The translations under genes were made by a program, and so were the position numbers. The notes beneath the pieces are model-generated. The model had not been told where the DNA came from. It did no database searches and was given only the letters and a program-made list of their open reading frames with translations. Shown piece by piece: positions 57,050 to 64,000 of a stretch of DNA of 64,000 nt (positions within the stretch are counted from its first letter, which is position 1; every line of letters begins with the position of its first letter). Origin of the DNA: an uncultured Ruminococcus sp. GTDB taxonomy: Bacteria > Bacillota > Clostridia > Oscillospirales > Ruminococcaceae. The stretch lies in NCBI RefSeq assembly GCF_934476685.1, contig NZ_CAKSNX010000002.1:186001-250000 (forward strand), given 5' to 3'.

Positions 57050-57086
57050 AAAAAGATCCCCGATTCTGTTGAACGAGGATCTTTTT
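57050..57086. terminator. Bidirectional terminator
   Basis: AAAAGATCC and GGATCTTTT stem with inner CCG/CG(A)G pairing, between the convergent transferase and coiled-coil genes. Confidence 0.8.
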
Positions 57087-57107
57087 ATTATTCAGTTTTA
57101 AGTTAGT

Positions 57108-58142
57108 TTATTGATCGTTGCCTGCACCGACAGTAGATGAGTCTTTTTCATCAGCCTTTATGCTGTCCTGTGTGCTTTCTTCGGACTTTTCGTCGGTGTC
57201 ATATTTTATCGGCTCAGTTTCAAGTCCCGGATCATTTGACTCTTCACATCTCTGAGTGATATCATCAACTATACGCTTGAATACCACAAAGCTCTTATCG
57301 TAATTCTCCTGTGACTCTTCAAGTGAAAGATCCATAGTCTTTGCGGGATATCTGATTGACATATGCACATCGTTCGGCATATATTCATACTTTAGTTCGT
57401 CTGCCATTACTCTTGAATTAAAGCTGAATCCAAGCTCGTCAATATATTTGTTTCCTGGGAAATCTTCGCCAAGCGTAGGATCCATAAGGTTTTTATATTC
57501 CTCATCCGTGTTGGAATCGGTTATAACTATCATAGCGTCGCCTGCCTGCAGTTGAGCAAAAAACTTTGAAGAGTTTGCGTTTGCTGTCTGATAATCGCTG
57601 TTAGGACTGAGCGGCACACTTATTACTGAAACGTGGACGTATCCGTTATCATCGGTATCGTCTGTGTACTTTTCAAAAAACTCTTCCAGCTCTTTGTCAC
57701 GCTGTGCAAGTCCGTTGTCAGCTATCATCAATATAGTCAGGTCGGGACGTTCTCTCTTTATTTCGCTGTAAGTTATAAAGATCACCACAGCTGCAATAAA
57801 TGACATGAATATTATCATGTATTTGTAATGATACCAGAAATTTGATATCCAAGCCATACCTTTGAGCTTTGTTTTTTCTTCATGCTCCTCTTTGATAGTG
57901 GACTGAGATTCATCAATAACGCCGTTTTTCAGCTGAAGCAGTTCCAGCCTTTCCTGAGCGATACGCTTTTCACGTTCCTTCTCACGCTGACGTTCAAGCT
58001 TCTTTTCATTTTCAGCCTGCTCTCTGAGCTTTTCCTCTTCAGCAAGTCGGCGAGAACGCTCTTCCTCAGCAAGCTTTTTTTCGTATTCATAATCGTCATC
58101 AGGAATAAGATTCTGATTTTCGATATTATTTTTATCGGACAT
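57108..58142 (-). CDS. Membrane protein with N-terminal coiled coil
   Basis: A 344-residue type II-like protein. Residues ~20-95 are a charged coiled coil (EKKLAEEERSRRLAEEEKLR), a transmembrane helix lies at ~108-128 (YMIIFMSFIAAVVIFITY), and the rest is extracellular, with a Rossmann-like start (PDLTILMIADNGLAQRDKEL) and an acidic tail. I do not recognise the family. ATG 58142 is chosen over TTG 58148 because AAAGG is correctly spaced. Its coiled coil resembles in style, not in proven homology, the protein at 48416. Confidence 0.7.
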   Translation of the reverse strand: MSDKNNIENQNLIPDDDYEYEKKLAEEERSRRLAEEEKLREQAENEKKLERQREKEREKRIAQERLELLQLKNGVIDESQSTIKEEHEEKTKLKGMAWISNFWYHYKYMIIFMSFIAAVVIFITYSEIKRERPDLTILMIADNGLAQRDKELEEFFEKYTDDTDDNGYVHVSVISVPLSPNSDYQTANANSSKFFAQLQAGDAMIVITDSNTDEEYKNLMDPTLGEDFPGNKYIDELGFSFNSRVMADELKYEYMPNDVHMSIRYPAKTMDLSLEESQENYDKSFVVFKRIVDDITQRCEESNDPGLETEPIKYDTDEKSEESTQDSIKADEKDSSTVGAGNDQ

Positions 58143-58370
58143 ATCCAAGACCTTTCAATGCAAAAATGTTTAAGGCAAATCCGCTATGTGTGCCTCGTGC
58201 GGTGTTGCCTTTATATTTATGGGTATAATATATTATGATTAGATAGTATACATCACATATATTAACTCCGTATTAACAAATAAAAAGCTATATTTTTATA
58301 CAGAATGACTATATACTTTTGTGGATACATTATGTATAATGAATTAAAGAATATATCAGGAGATGATAAA

Positions 58371-59882
58371 ATGCTTGAAAACGTAAAACAGAAAAAGACT
58401 AAAAAATCAGATGTTCAGCAGACTATCGAGGCGCTGCGCTGTGAGCTTTCCGAACTTGAAAATGTTATCAAGGAAAGAAAGCTGCCTGTCATAATCACCT
58501 TTGACGGCTGGTCATGTTCAGGCAAAGGTTCTCAGATAGCCAAACTCATTAAATACCTTGATCCGAGATTTTTCAGAGTGGTATCTTTCCGTGCGCCCAG
58601 TGCGTCTGAAAAGAGAAAACCGTGGATGACAAGGTACTGGGAGGCTCTGCCTAAAAAAGGAGAACTTCTCTTTCTGGACAGGAGCTGGTATCGTGACACT
58701 GTAAATGCATATATGCTCGGTGAGATAGATAAGCACCAATGCAAACAGAGGATAGCCGATATAAAAACCTTTGAACGTCAGCTTACAGACGACGGCTGTC
58801 TTATAATAAAATTCTTCCTGCATATCACAAAGAGCGAGCAGGAAGAAAGGCTTGAAAAGCTTGCTGATTCCAGCATAACCTCATGGAGAGTTGAAAAGTC
58901 AGACAGTTTTAATCACGATCACTATGACAAATATCTAAAGCATTATGATAAAATGATATCCGAAACCAATACCGCCAATGCAGTATGGCATATCATTCCT
59001 GCAAATGATAAAACGACTGCACAGCTGACTGTGCTTGATACAGTTGTTAATGCCATAAAGTGCGCCTGTGCAGCGGCGGAGAAAAATGCTCCTTATTATG
59101 AAAAATCCGAACTTCCTCTGTCAGATAATATCCCACAAAAATTCAAAACGGAAAGCACTCAGAAACTTGCTGAGATAGATATGGATAAGTCAATAGATGA
59201 TGAAACCTATGAAAAGCAGCTGAAAAAATGGCAGGATAAGCTTTTTGAACTGCAGAATATCTGCTATCAGAAAAAGATACCTGTTATCGTAGCTTACGAG
59301 GGTTGGGACGCAGGCGGCAAGGGCGGAAATATCAAAAGGCTTGCCTCTGCACTTGATCCGAGAGGTTATGAAGTCCACCCCATAGCTGCACCCGAACCGT
59401 CTGAGCTTGCAAGACATTATCTGTGGCGCTTCTGGACAAGGCTTGAAAATGACGGTCACTTTACTATCTTTGACAGAACGTGGTACGGCAGAGTAATGGT
59501 AGAGCCTATCGAAAAGATAACTCCGCAGAAACGTGCCGATATGGCTTATCAGGAGATAAACGAGTTTGAAAAACAGCTAAGCGATTGGGGCGCTGTAATA
59601 GTCAAGTTCTGGATAAACATTGATAAAGATGAGCAGTACCGCAGATTTAAGGAGCGTGAGAATACTCCGTCCAAACGCTGGAAGATAACCGATGAGGATT
59701 GGCGTAACAGAGAAAAATGGGACGAGTATGAAAAGGCAGTAGACCGAATGATAGAAAAGACCTCTACCGAATTTGCACCGTGGACTGTTATAGAGGGCAA
59801 CGATAAGAAATATGCCCGCATCAAGGCACTTAAAACGATCGCAAAAAGTATTTCAAAGAAACTTGAAGAACAAGCAAAATAA
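58371..59882 (+). CDS. Tandem PPK2-type polyphosphate kinase/phosphotransferase (Pap-like)
   Basis: A 503-residue protein with two PPK2 domains. Domain 1 (~20-255) has Walker A GWSCSGKGSQ and LFLDRSWYRD. Domain 2 (~270-500) has GWDAGGKGGNI, the Arg/Asp lid region FDRTWYGRVMVEPIE and WKITDEDWRNREKW. The tandem form matches class II PPK2 (polyphosphate:AMP phosphotransferase). In that class the C-terminal domain is the active one, consistent with the better-kept motifs here. Cys in the domain 1 loop is unusual. AGGAGATG precedes ATG 58371. Confidence 0.88.
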   Translation: MLENVKQKKTKKSDVQQTIEALRCELSELENVIKERKLPVIITFDGWSCSGKGSQIAKLIKYLDPRFFRVVSFRAPSASEKRKPWMTRYWEALPKKGELLFLDRSWYRDTVNAYMLGEIDKHQCKQRIADIKTFERQLTDDGCLIIKFFLHITKSEQEERLEKLADSSITSWRVEKSDSFNHDHYDKYLKHYDKMISETNTANAVWHIIPANDKTTAQLTVLDTVVNAIKCACAAAEKNAPYYEKSELPLSDNIPQKFKTESTQKLAEIDMDKSIDDETYEKQLKKWQDKLFELQNICYQKKIPVIVAYEGWDAGGKGGNIKRLASALDPRGYEVHPIAAPEPSELARHYLWRFWTRLENDGHFTIFDRTWYGRVMVEPIEKITPQKRADMAYQEINEFEKQLSDWGAVIVKFWINIDKDEQYRRFKERENTPSKRWKITDEDWRNREKWDEYEKAVDRMIEKTSTEFAPWTVIEGNDKKYARIKALKTIAKSISKKLEEQAK

Positions 59883-59886
59883 GCAT

Positions 59887-59921
59887 AAAAAATCCGCTGA
59901 CTTAACTGACAGCGGATTTTT
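59887..59921. terminator. Bidirectional terminator between PPK2 and ackA
   Basis: AAAAAATCCGCTG and CAGCGGATTTTT, 10-base loop. Confidence 0.9.
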
Positions 59922-59945
59922 CTGTATCTTCTGTATCTGATAAAA

Positions 59946-61145
59946 TTATTTCTTTGAAATAAGTGCAAGTGTATCTCTTGCGATAAGAAGTTCTTCATTT
60001 GTTGGGATAACGTAAACCTTTGTCTTGGAATCGTCAGTTGAGATCTCCTTGCAGATACCTCTGCAAAGATTCTTTTCAGCGTCGATAGAAATTCCGAGAA
60101 CATCAAGATTTGAGCAGGCAGCAGCTCTTACTTCAGGAGCATTTTCACCGATACCGCCTGTGAAGATAACAGCGTCAACACCGTTCATTGCAGCTGCATA
60201 TGAGCCGATGAACTTCTTGATCTGATAAGCGAAGATCTCGCTTACGATGAGTGCTCTCTCATTTCCGTCCTGTGCAGCAGCCTGAATATCTCTGTTGTCA
60301 GAACCGATTCCTGAAAGTCCGAGGAAGCCTGACTTCTTGTTCATGTATTCTGTCATCTGGTCAGGAGTAAATCCCATTTTCTTCTCAACGTAGTCAACAG
60401 CAGAAGGGTCAACTGAACCGCATCTTGTACCCATTACCAGACCGTCAAGAGGAGTAAATCCCATTGATGTATCAACAGACTTGCCGCCGTTGATAGCTGT
60501 GATAGAAGAACCGTTGCCGAGGTGGCATGAAACTATCTTAAGTTCTTCAATAGGCTTGCCCATGATCTTTGCAAGCTCGCCTGAAACATATCTGTGTGAT
60601 GTGCCATGGAAACCGTACTTTCTTACATGGAGATCGGTATAGCACTCATATGGAAGACCATAGAGATAAGCCTTTCTAGGCATTGTTGAATGGAAAGCTG
60701 TATCGAATACAACAGCCTGTGGAGTACCCTCTGGAAGTACAGCCTTGCAAGCTCTGAGAGCCAGTGCGTGTGGGTGGTTATGTACAGGAGCAAGTTCTGC
60801 GAGATTGTCGATATCGTCGATGACCTGATCTGTAACGAGGCAGGTCTCCTTGAATTCCTCAGCGCCCTGCACTATTCTGTGACCTACTGCGGAGATCTCA
60901 GACATAGAGTCGATCACCTTTGTTTCACCTGTTGTAAGGACCTCAACGAGCTTTTCAAAAGCCTCTGTGTGAGTAGGGAAGTTGCAGTCAGCCTCAAGGT
61001 GTCTGCCGTCGCCTGTCTTAGCGCTTACATGACCGTCTACGCCGATACGGTCGCAGTTACCCTTTGCGATAACGGACTCGTCCGTCATATCGAGGAGCTG
61101 ATACTTAAGTGAAGATGAACCTGCGTTTACTACTAAAATTTTCAT
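59946..61145 (-). CDS. ackA: Acetate kinase
   Basis: A 399-residue ASKHA kinase converting acetyl phosphate and ADP to acetate and ATP. The start ILVVNAGSSSLKYQLLDM, the catalytic region YGFHGTSHRYVS, SCHLGNGSSITAI and FTGGIGENAPEVR are intact. It is divergent from tmcAL; pta is not in the window. Indicates acetate-producing fermentation. Confidence 0.97.
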   Translation of the reverse strand: MKILVVNAGSSSLKYQLLDMTDESVIAKGNCDRIGVDGHVSAKTGDGRHLEADCNFPTHTEAFEKLVEVLTTGETKVIDSMSEISAVGHRIVQGAEEFKETCLVTDQVIDDIDNLAELAPVHNHPHALALRACKAVLPEGTPQAVVFDTAFHSTMPRKAYLYGLPYECYTDLHVRKYGFHGTSHRYVSGELAKIMGKPIEELKIVSCHLGNGSSITAINGGKSVDTSMGFTPLDGLVMGTRCGSVDPSAVDYVEKKMGFTPDQMTEYMNKKSGFLGLSGIGSDNRDIQAAAQDGNERALIVSEIFAYQIKKFIGSYAAAMNGVDAVIFTGGIGENAPEVRAAACSNLDVLGISIDAEKNLCRGICKEISTDDSKTKVYVIPTNEELLIARDTLALISKK

Positions 61146-61181
61146 TGGAAATTATCTCCTTCCGAAAAAGATTGTGGTATA

Positions 61182-61248
61182 ATGGACTTGACTTTAAGTC
61201 CATAATATCATATACTAATAGTATATCAGTATTTTAAAGAAATTTCAA
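61182..61248 (-). promoter_or_regulatory. ackA promoter and leader palindrome
   Basis: Minus strand TTGAAA (61248-61243), 17 bases, TATACT (61225-61220). ATGGACTT-GACTTT-AAGTCCAT at 61182-61203 is a perfect 8-base-arm palindrome in the leader, a possible operator or RNA hairpin. Confidence 0.65.
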
Positions 61249-61339
61249 GTGCGTTTGACTTAAATATACATATTGCACAATTTTATAGTGAATGTTTTTA
61301 TCTTTCGTAATATTTTAACTTATATTCAGGGAGGCATAT

Positions 61340-62497
61340 ATGCTGACAGCAGGCATTGTGGCTGAGTACAATCCTTTTCATAACGGTCATAAATATCAGA
61401 TAATGCAGACAAGAAAAGCAGGGGCAACTCATATCGTTTCGGTGATGAGCGGCTGTTCTGTTCAGCGTGGCGATATAGCTGTTTTCAATAAGTATTACAG
61501 AGCGCAGAAAGCGGTGGAAAACGGAGCTGATCTTGTTATAGAGCTGCCTGCGCCTTATTCATGCTCAAACGGGGAAGTCTTTGCCAGAGCGGCAGTTCAG
61601 CTCCTTGCAGGACTGGGCGAGGGGACTGTGGATATGATATCTTTCGGCTGTGAGAATGAGGATATAAGTCAGCTTGAACAGGCTGCAAAACTTTCAGCTG
61701 AACTTGAAGAGTCTGATGAAGTAAAAAAACTGCTTTCAGCGGGAGCGTCATATCCTCTTGCAGTTGCAAAAGCTGCGGAAAAGGCAGGCTTGGGGGAGAT
61801 CTTTTCAAAGCCGAATAATGTGCTTGCGGTAGAGTATATAAAAGCCGTTAACGATCTTGCGGAGTGGATAAAACCGAACTGTGTAAAAAGATCAGGCAGC
61901 GACCATGACAGCCATACAGCTGAAAATTCAATGGCCAGTGCGTCTTATATAAGAAGTCTGCTATGCAATTCAGAAAATGCGGGCGGATTTATGCCTTATG
62001 TTCCTGAAAGTACGGTCTATGATATCCGCTGTGCTGACAGGATATTTCTATATAAGATACTTACAGCCGACAGAGATGAGCTTTCTCTGCTGCCCGATAT
62101 GAACGAAAATATGATAAACCGATTTATGGCTGTCCGTGAGAATTGCACCTCTGCGGCTGATTTCTGTCAGAAATTCAAGAGCCGTAATATTACAATGGCA
62201 AGGGTAAGAAGAATGTTGTTACACCTTGTTCTCGGTGTGAGGTGCGAAGATATAAAGCCTGTGCCTTACGGCAGGATATTGGCGTTTAATAAAAGAGGAA
62301 CAGAAATACTTTCAAAAGCGTCCAACAGAACGCTGACCTATGATACATCTCTCAGCAGACTTGAAAATCTGTCTGAGCATAGCCGCAGGATATGTTCGCT
62401 GGAGCTTAAAGCGTCTGCATTGCAGCAAATGTGCATCAATAGCCAAAATACAGAACGCATAAATGATTATAAGAAAAAAATAAAAATAATAGGATAA
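61340..62497 (+). CDS. tmcAL: tRNA(Met) cytidine acetate ligase
   Basis: A 385-residue nucleotidyltransferase-fold protein (formerly YlbM). The start AGIVAEYNPFHNGHKYQI contains the HxGH ATP site, then VMSGCSVQRGDIAVFNK and the KRSGSDHDS region are typical. TmcAL activates acetate with ATP to make N4-acetylcytidine at the wobble base of elongator tRNA-Met. It is divergent from ackA, which produces acetate. GGGAGGC lies before ATG. Confidence 0.93.
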   Translation: MLTAGIVAEYNPFHNGHKYQIMQTRKAGATHIVSVMSGCSVQRGDIAVFNKYYRAQKAVENGADLVIELPAPYSCSNGEVFARAAVQLLAGLGEGTVDMISFGCENEDISQLEQAAKLSAELEESDEVKKLLSAGASYPLAVAKAAEKAGLGEIFSKPNNVLAVEYIKAVNDLAEWIKPNCVKRSGSDHDSHTAENSMASASYIRSLLCNSENAGGFMPYVPESTVYDIRCADRIFLYKILTADRDELSLLPDMNENMINRFMAVRENCTSAADFCQKFKSRNITMARVRRMLLHLVLGVRCEDIKPVPYGRILAFNKRGTEILSKASNRTLTYDTSLSRLENLSEHSRRICSLELKASALQQMCINSQNTERINDYKKKIKIIG

Positions 62498-62510
62498 TGG
62501 AGGCATTGAA

Positions 62511-64000
62511 ATGAAGTTTATGAGCCGTGCTGCTGCATTTACAACAGCCTTGTTAGTGTGTATGTCCTCAGTGTATGCTGTGGATATAGGGGAAAATGCT
62601 GAGCCTAAAACTCTGGATATCTCTTTTTCACAGGGAAATATGAGCTATTCTATTGAGCAGGCTGAAAAACCCTTGAAAGAAATGCGCCTGTCGGAAGAAA
62701 ATACAGGTGCGGATAATTCTCAGACTGATGAATCTGAGCTACCCTCAGCATTTGATCTCAGAAACAGCAATACTGTAACGCCTGTAAAAAATCAGCAGTC
62801 AACACAGTCCTGCTGGGCATTTTCAGCTATCGCTTGTGCAGAGCAAAACCTTGTTTCACAGGGACTTGCCAACAGCACTGTTGACCTTTCTGAATCTGCA
62901 CTGACATGGTTCGGTCAGAATACAGCCATAGGCAGCAATGAGGGAACAAAGGTCGATGATCCGTATCAGAACGGCGGTAACTGGATAACGGCTGCCCTTG
63001 CAATGTCGAGATTTTCAGGTGTTGAGTATGAGGACGATGCACCTTTCCTTGACGGAACGGCAGAGAATGCAAAACTGTCTGACCGGCAGCGTGATGTGTG
63101 TGAATATCATCTGAGATCGGCTCAGAACATTCCTAAAGAAAATACAGCAGATATAAAAGCTGCGGTAATGAATAACGGCGGAGTATCGGTATCGTATTTT
63201 ACCAATGAAAAATATTTTTCTGCCGATAATGAAAGCTATTACTGCCCAAACAGCAGTATGATAAATCATTCTGTCACTATCATAGGCTGGGACGATGATT
63301 ACAGCAGAGAGAATTTCTCAGAGGATAACCGCCCCGAAAATAACGGCGCATGGCTCGTCAAAGGCTCATGGGGAGGATTTTCACAGGACGGCTGCTACTA
63401 CATCTCTTATGAAGAGCCTGAAATGAAATATTTCTGCACCTATGAAATGGAAGAGAACAGCAATGCCGACAATGTTTATACATATACGAACGGCACTAAT
63501 ATGGTGCTTGCCTATGCTGAAAATTCTATAACAGGTGCAAATGTGTTCACAGCAGAAAAGGAAGAAACACTGTCCGAAGTATCGTTCTTTCTTATGAACA
63601 CCAAAGGCGAAAATGTTGACTATAAGATATCTGTTTACAGATCGCCAAACAGCTCCGCCCCTCAGAGCGGAGAGAGAATATCACAAATGAGCGGCAGTGT
63701 ATGCCGTGACGGATTTTACACCGTTAAAACCGAAAATGATCCGAAACTTAAAGCAGGAGAAAAATTTTCTGTCGTGCTGACCCTTGAATACAGCGGAACA
63801 TACAGCTATATTCTCTGCGAGGGCGGCGGTACATCGCAAAGCGGCAGCGGAGAAAGCTTTGTTTCCACAGGCGGAAAGTGGTACGACTGCAAAACTTCGG
63901 GATATAATAACATTTATATAAATGCCTATACTTCCGATGTATCTGAACCAGATAAGGACGGCTTGAAAGAACTTGCCGACTCATATTCCGAAACCGCAGG
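62511..64000 (+). CDS. Secreted papain-like (C1A) cysteine protease, 3' end outside window
   Basis: At least 496 residues. A signal peptide (SRAAAFTTALLVCMSSVYA) is followed by a pro-region and a C1A domain: SAFDLRNSNTVTPVKNQQ, then catalytic Cys101 in QSCWAFSAIA and His253 in NHSVTIIGWDDDY. The third catalytic position is altered: WLVKGSWGGF replaces WxVKNSWG, so Asn is Gly285. A beta-rich domain follows (~310-480), as in lectin-like C1 proteases of gut Firmicutes. GGAGG precedes the ATG by 7 bases, and the gene is 13 bases after tmcAL. Confidence 0.85.
   Translation, partial: MKFMSRAAAFTTALLVCMSSVYAVDIGENAEPKTLDISFSQGNMSYSIEQAEKPLKEMRLSEENTGADNSQTDESELPSAFDLRNSNTVTPVKNQQSTQSCWAFSAIACAEQNLVSQGLANSTVDLSESALTWFGQNTAIGSNEGTKVDDPYQNGGNWITAALAMSRFSGVEYEDDAPFLDGTAENAKLSDRQRDVCEYHLRSAQNIPKENTADIKAAVMNNGGVSVSYFTNEKYFSADNESYYCPNSSMINHSVTIIGWDDDYSRENFSEDNRPENNGAWLVKGSWGGFSQDGCYYISYEEPEMKYFCTYEMEENSNADNVYTYTNGTNMVLAYAENSITGANVFTAEKEETLSEVSFFLMNTKGENVDYKISVYRSPNSSAPQSGERISQMSGSVCRDGFYTVKTENDPKLKAGEKFSVVLTLEYSGTYSYILCEGGGTSQSGSGESFVSTGGKWYDCKTSGYNNIYINAYTSDVSEPDKDGLKELADSYSETA

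Noticed and set aside
1..64000. tRNA or rRNA genes
   Set aside because: No cloverleaf with GTTCGA-type T-loop or rRNA sequence was noticed on either strand by eye; a tRNA scan would be decisive.

Overview
The window looks like chromosomal DNA of an anaerobic, low-to-mid GC Firmicute, most likely a Ruminococcus-type member of the Oscillospiraceae. This is an inference from gene content: AGGAGG ribosome sites, TTGACA/TATAAT promoters, TTG starts, an NPNTG cell-wall sorting signal, a TasA/SipW-like module, siroheme-only tetrapyrrole synthesis and a fermentative acetate kinase. No rRNA, tRNA, CRISPR array, transposase or phage gene was recognised. The first gene (thioredoxin) and the last gene (papain-like protease) run off the ends.

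Layout. (a) 1-9413, sulfur island. A minus-strand operon holds metY, a siroheme/ferredoxin sulfite reductase, tusA and a thioredoxin. It diverges from a CymR-like Rrf2 regulator and trxB. A separate thioredoxin follows, then a sulfonate-type ABC importer coupled to an aryl-sulfate sulfotransferase-like protein, preceded by a 14-codon leader ORF. (b) 9560-14935: purA, a WG-repeat-like lipoprotein, a GGDEF-REC-HD-GYP protein and a frameshifted HPt gene. (c) 15048-19384: DUF2325, flavodoxin and an FtsX/MacB-type ABC operon, all preceded by the same GTTAG-N6-CTAAC palindrome, which recurs before a second such ABC operon at 52340. This is probably a metal (iron) regulon. (d) 19450-26042: xpt-pbuX, tspO, a kinase-like protein without its phospho-histidine, a wall-anchored protein with a divergent XRE regulator, and gapA. 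(e) 26232-32628: hemA-cysG(N)-hemC-cobA/hemD-hemB-hemL, a complete route from glutamyl-tRNA to siroheme that would supply the sulfite reductase. (f) 32933-40858: pyridoxal kinase, trmL, degV and the glycolytic genes pgk, tpiA and gpmI, with a Rex-like operator in the pgk leader.

(g) 41046-52000: an L,D-transpeptidase, then the most unusual region. A TasA/CalY-like secreted protein is followed by an operon of a degenerate EAL protein, a membrane-anchored TasA-like protein, two SipW-type signal peptidases, a membrane-anchored McrB-like AAA+ ATPase, a DUF2357-like protein with a very long charged coiled coil, and two small proteins. I read this as a candidate undescribed surface-fibre export or assembly system that has co-opted a McrB/DUF2357 pair.

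(h) 52340-64000: the second ABC exporter, a phosphopantetheinyl transferase, a coiled-coil membrane protein, a tandem PPK2-type kinase, ackA divergent from tmcAL, and a secreted papain-like protease whose usual catalytic Asn is Gly.
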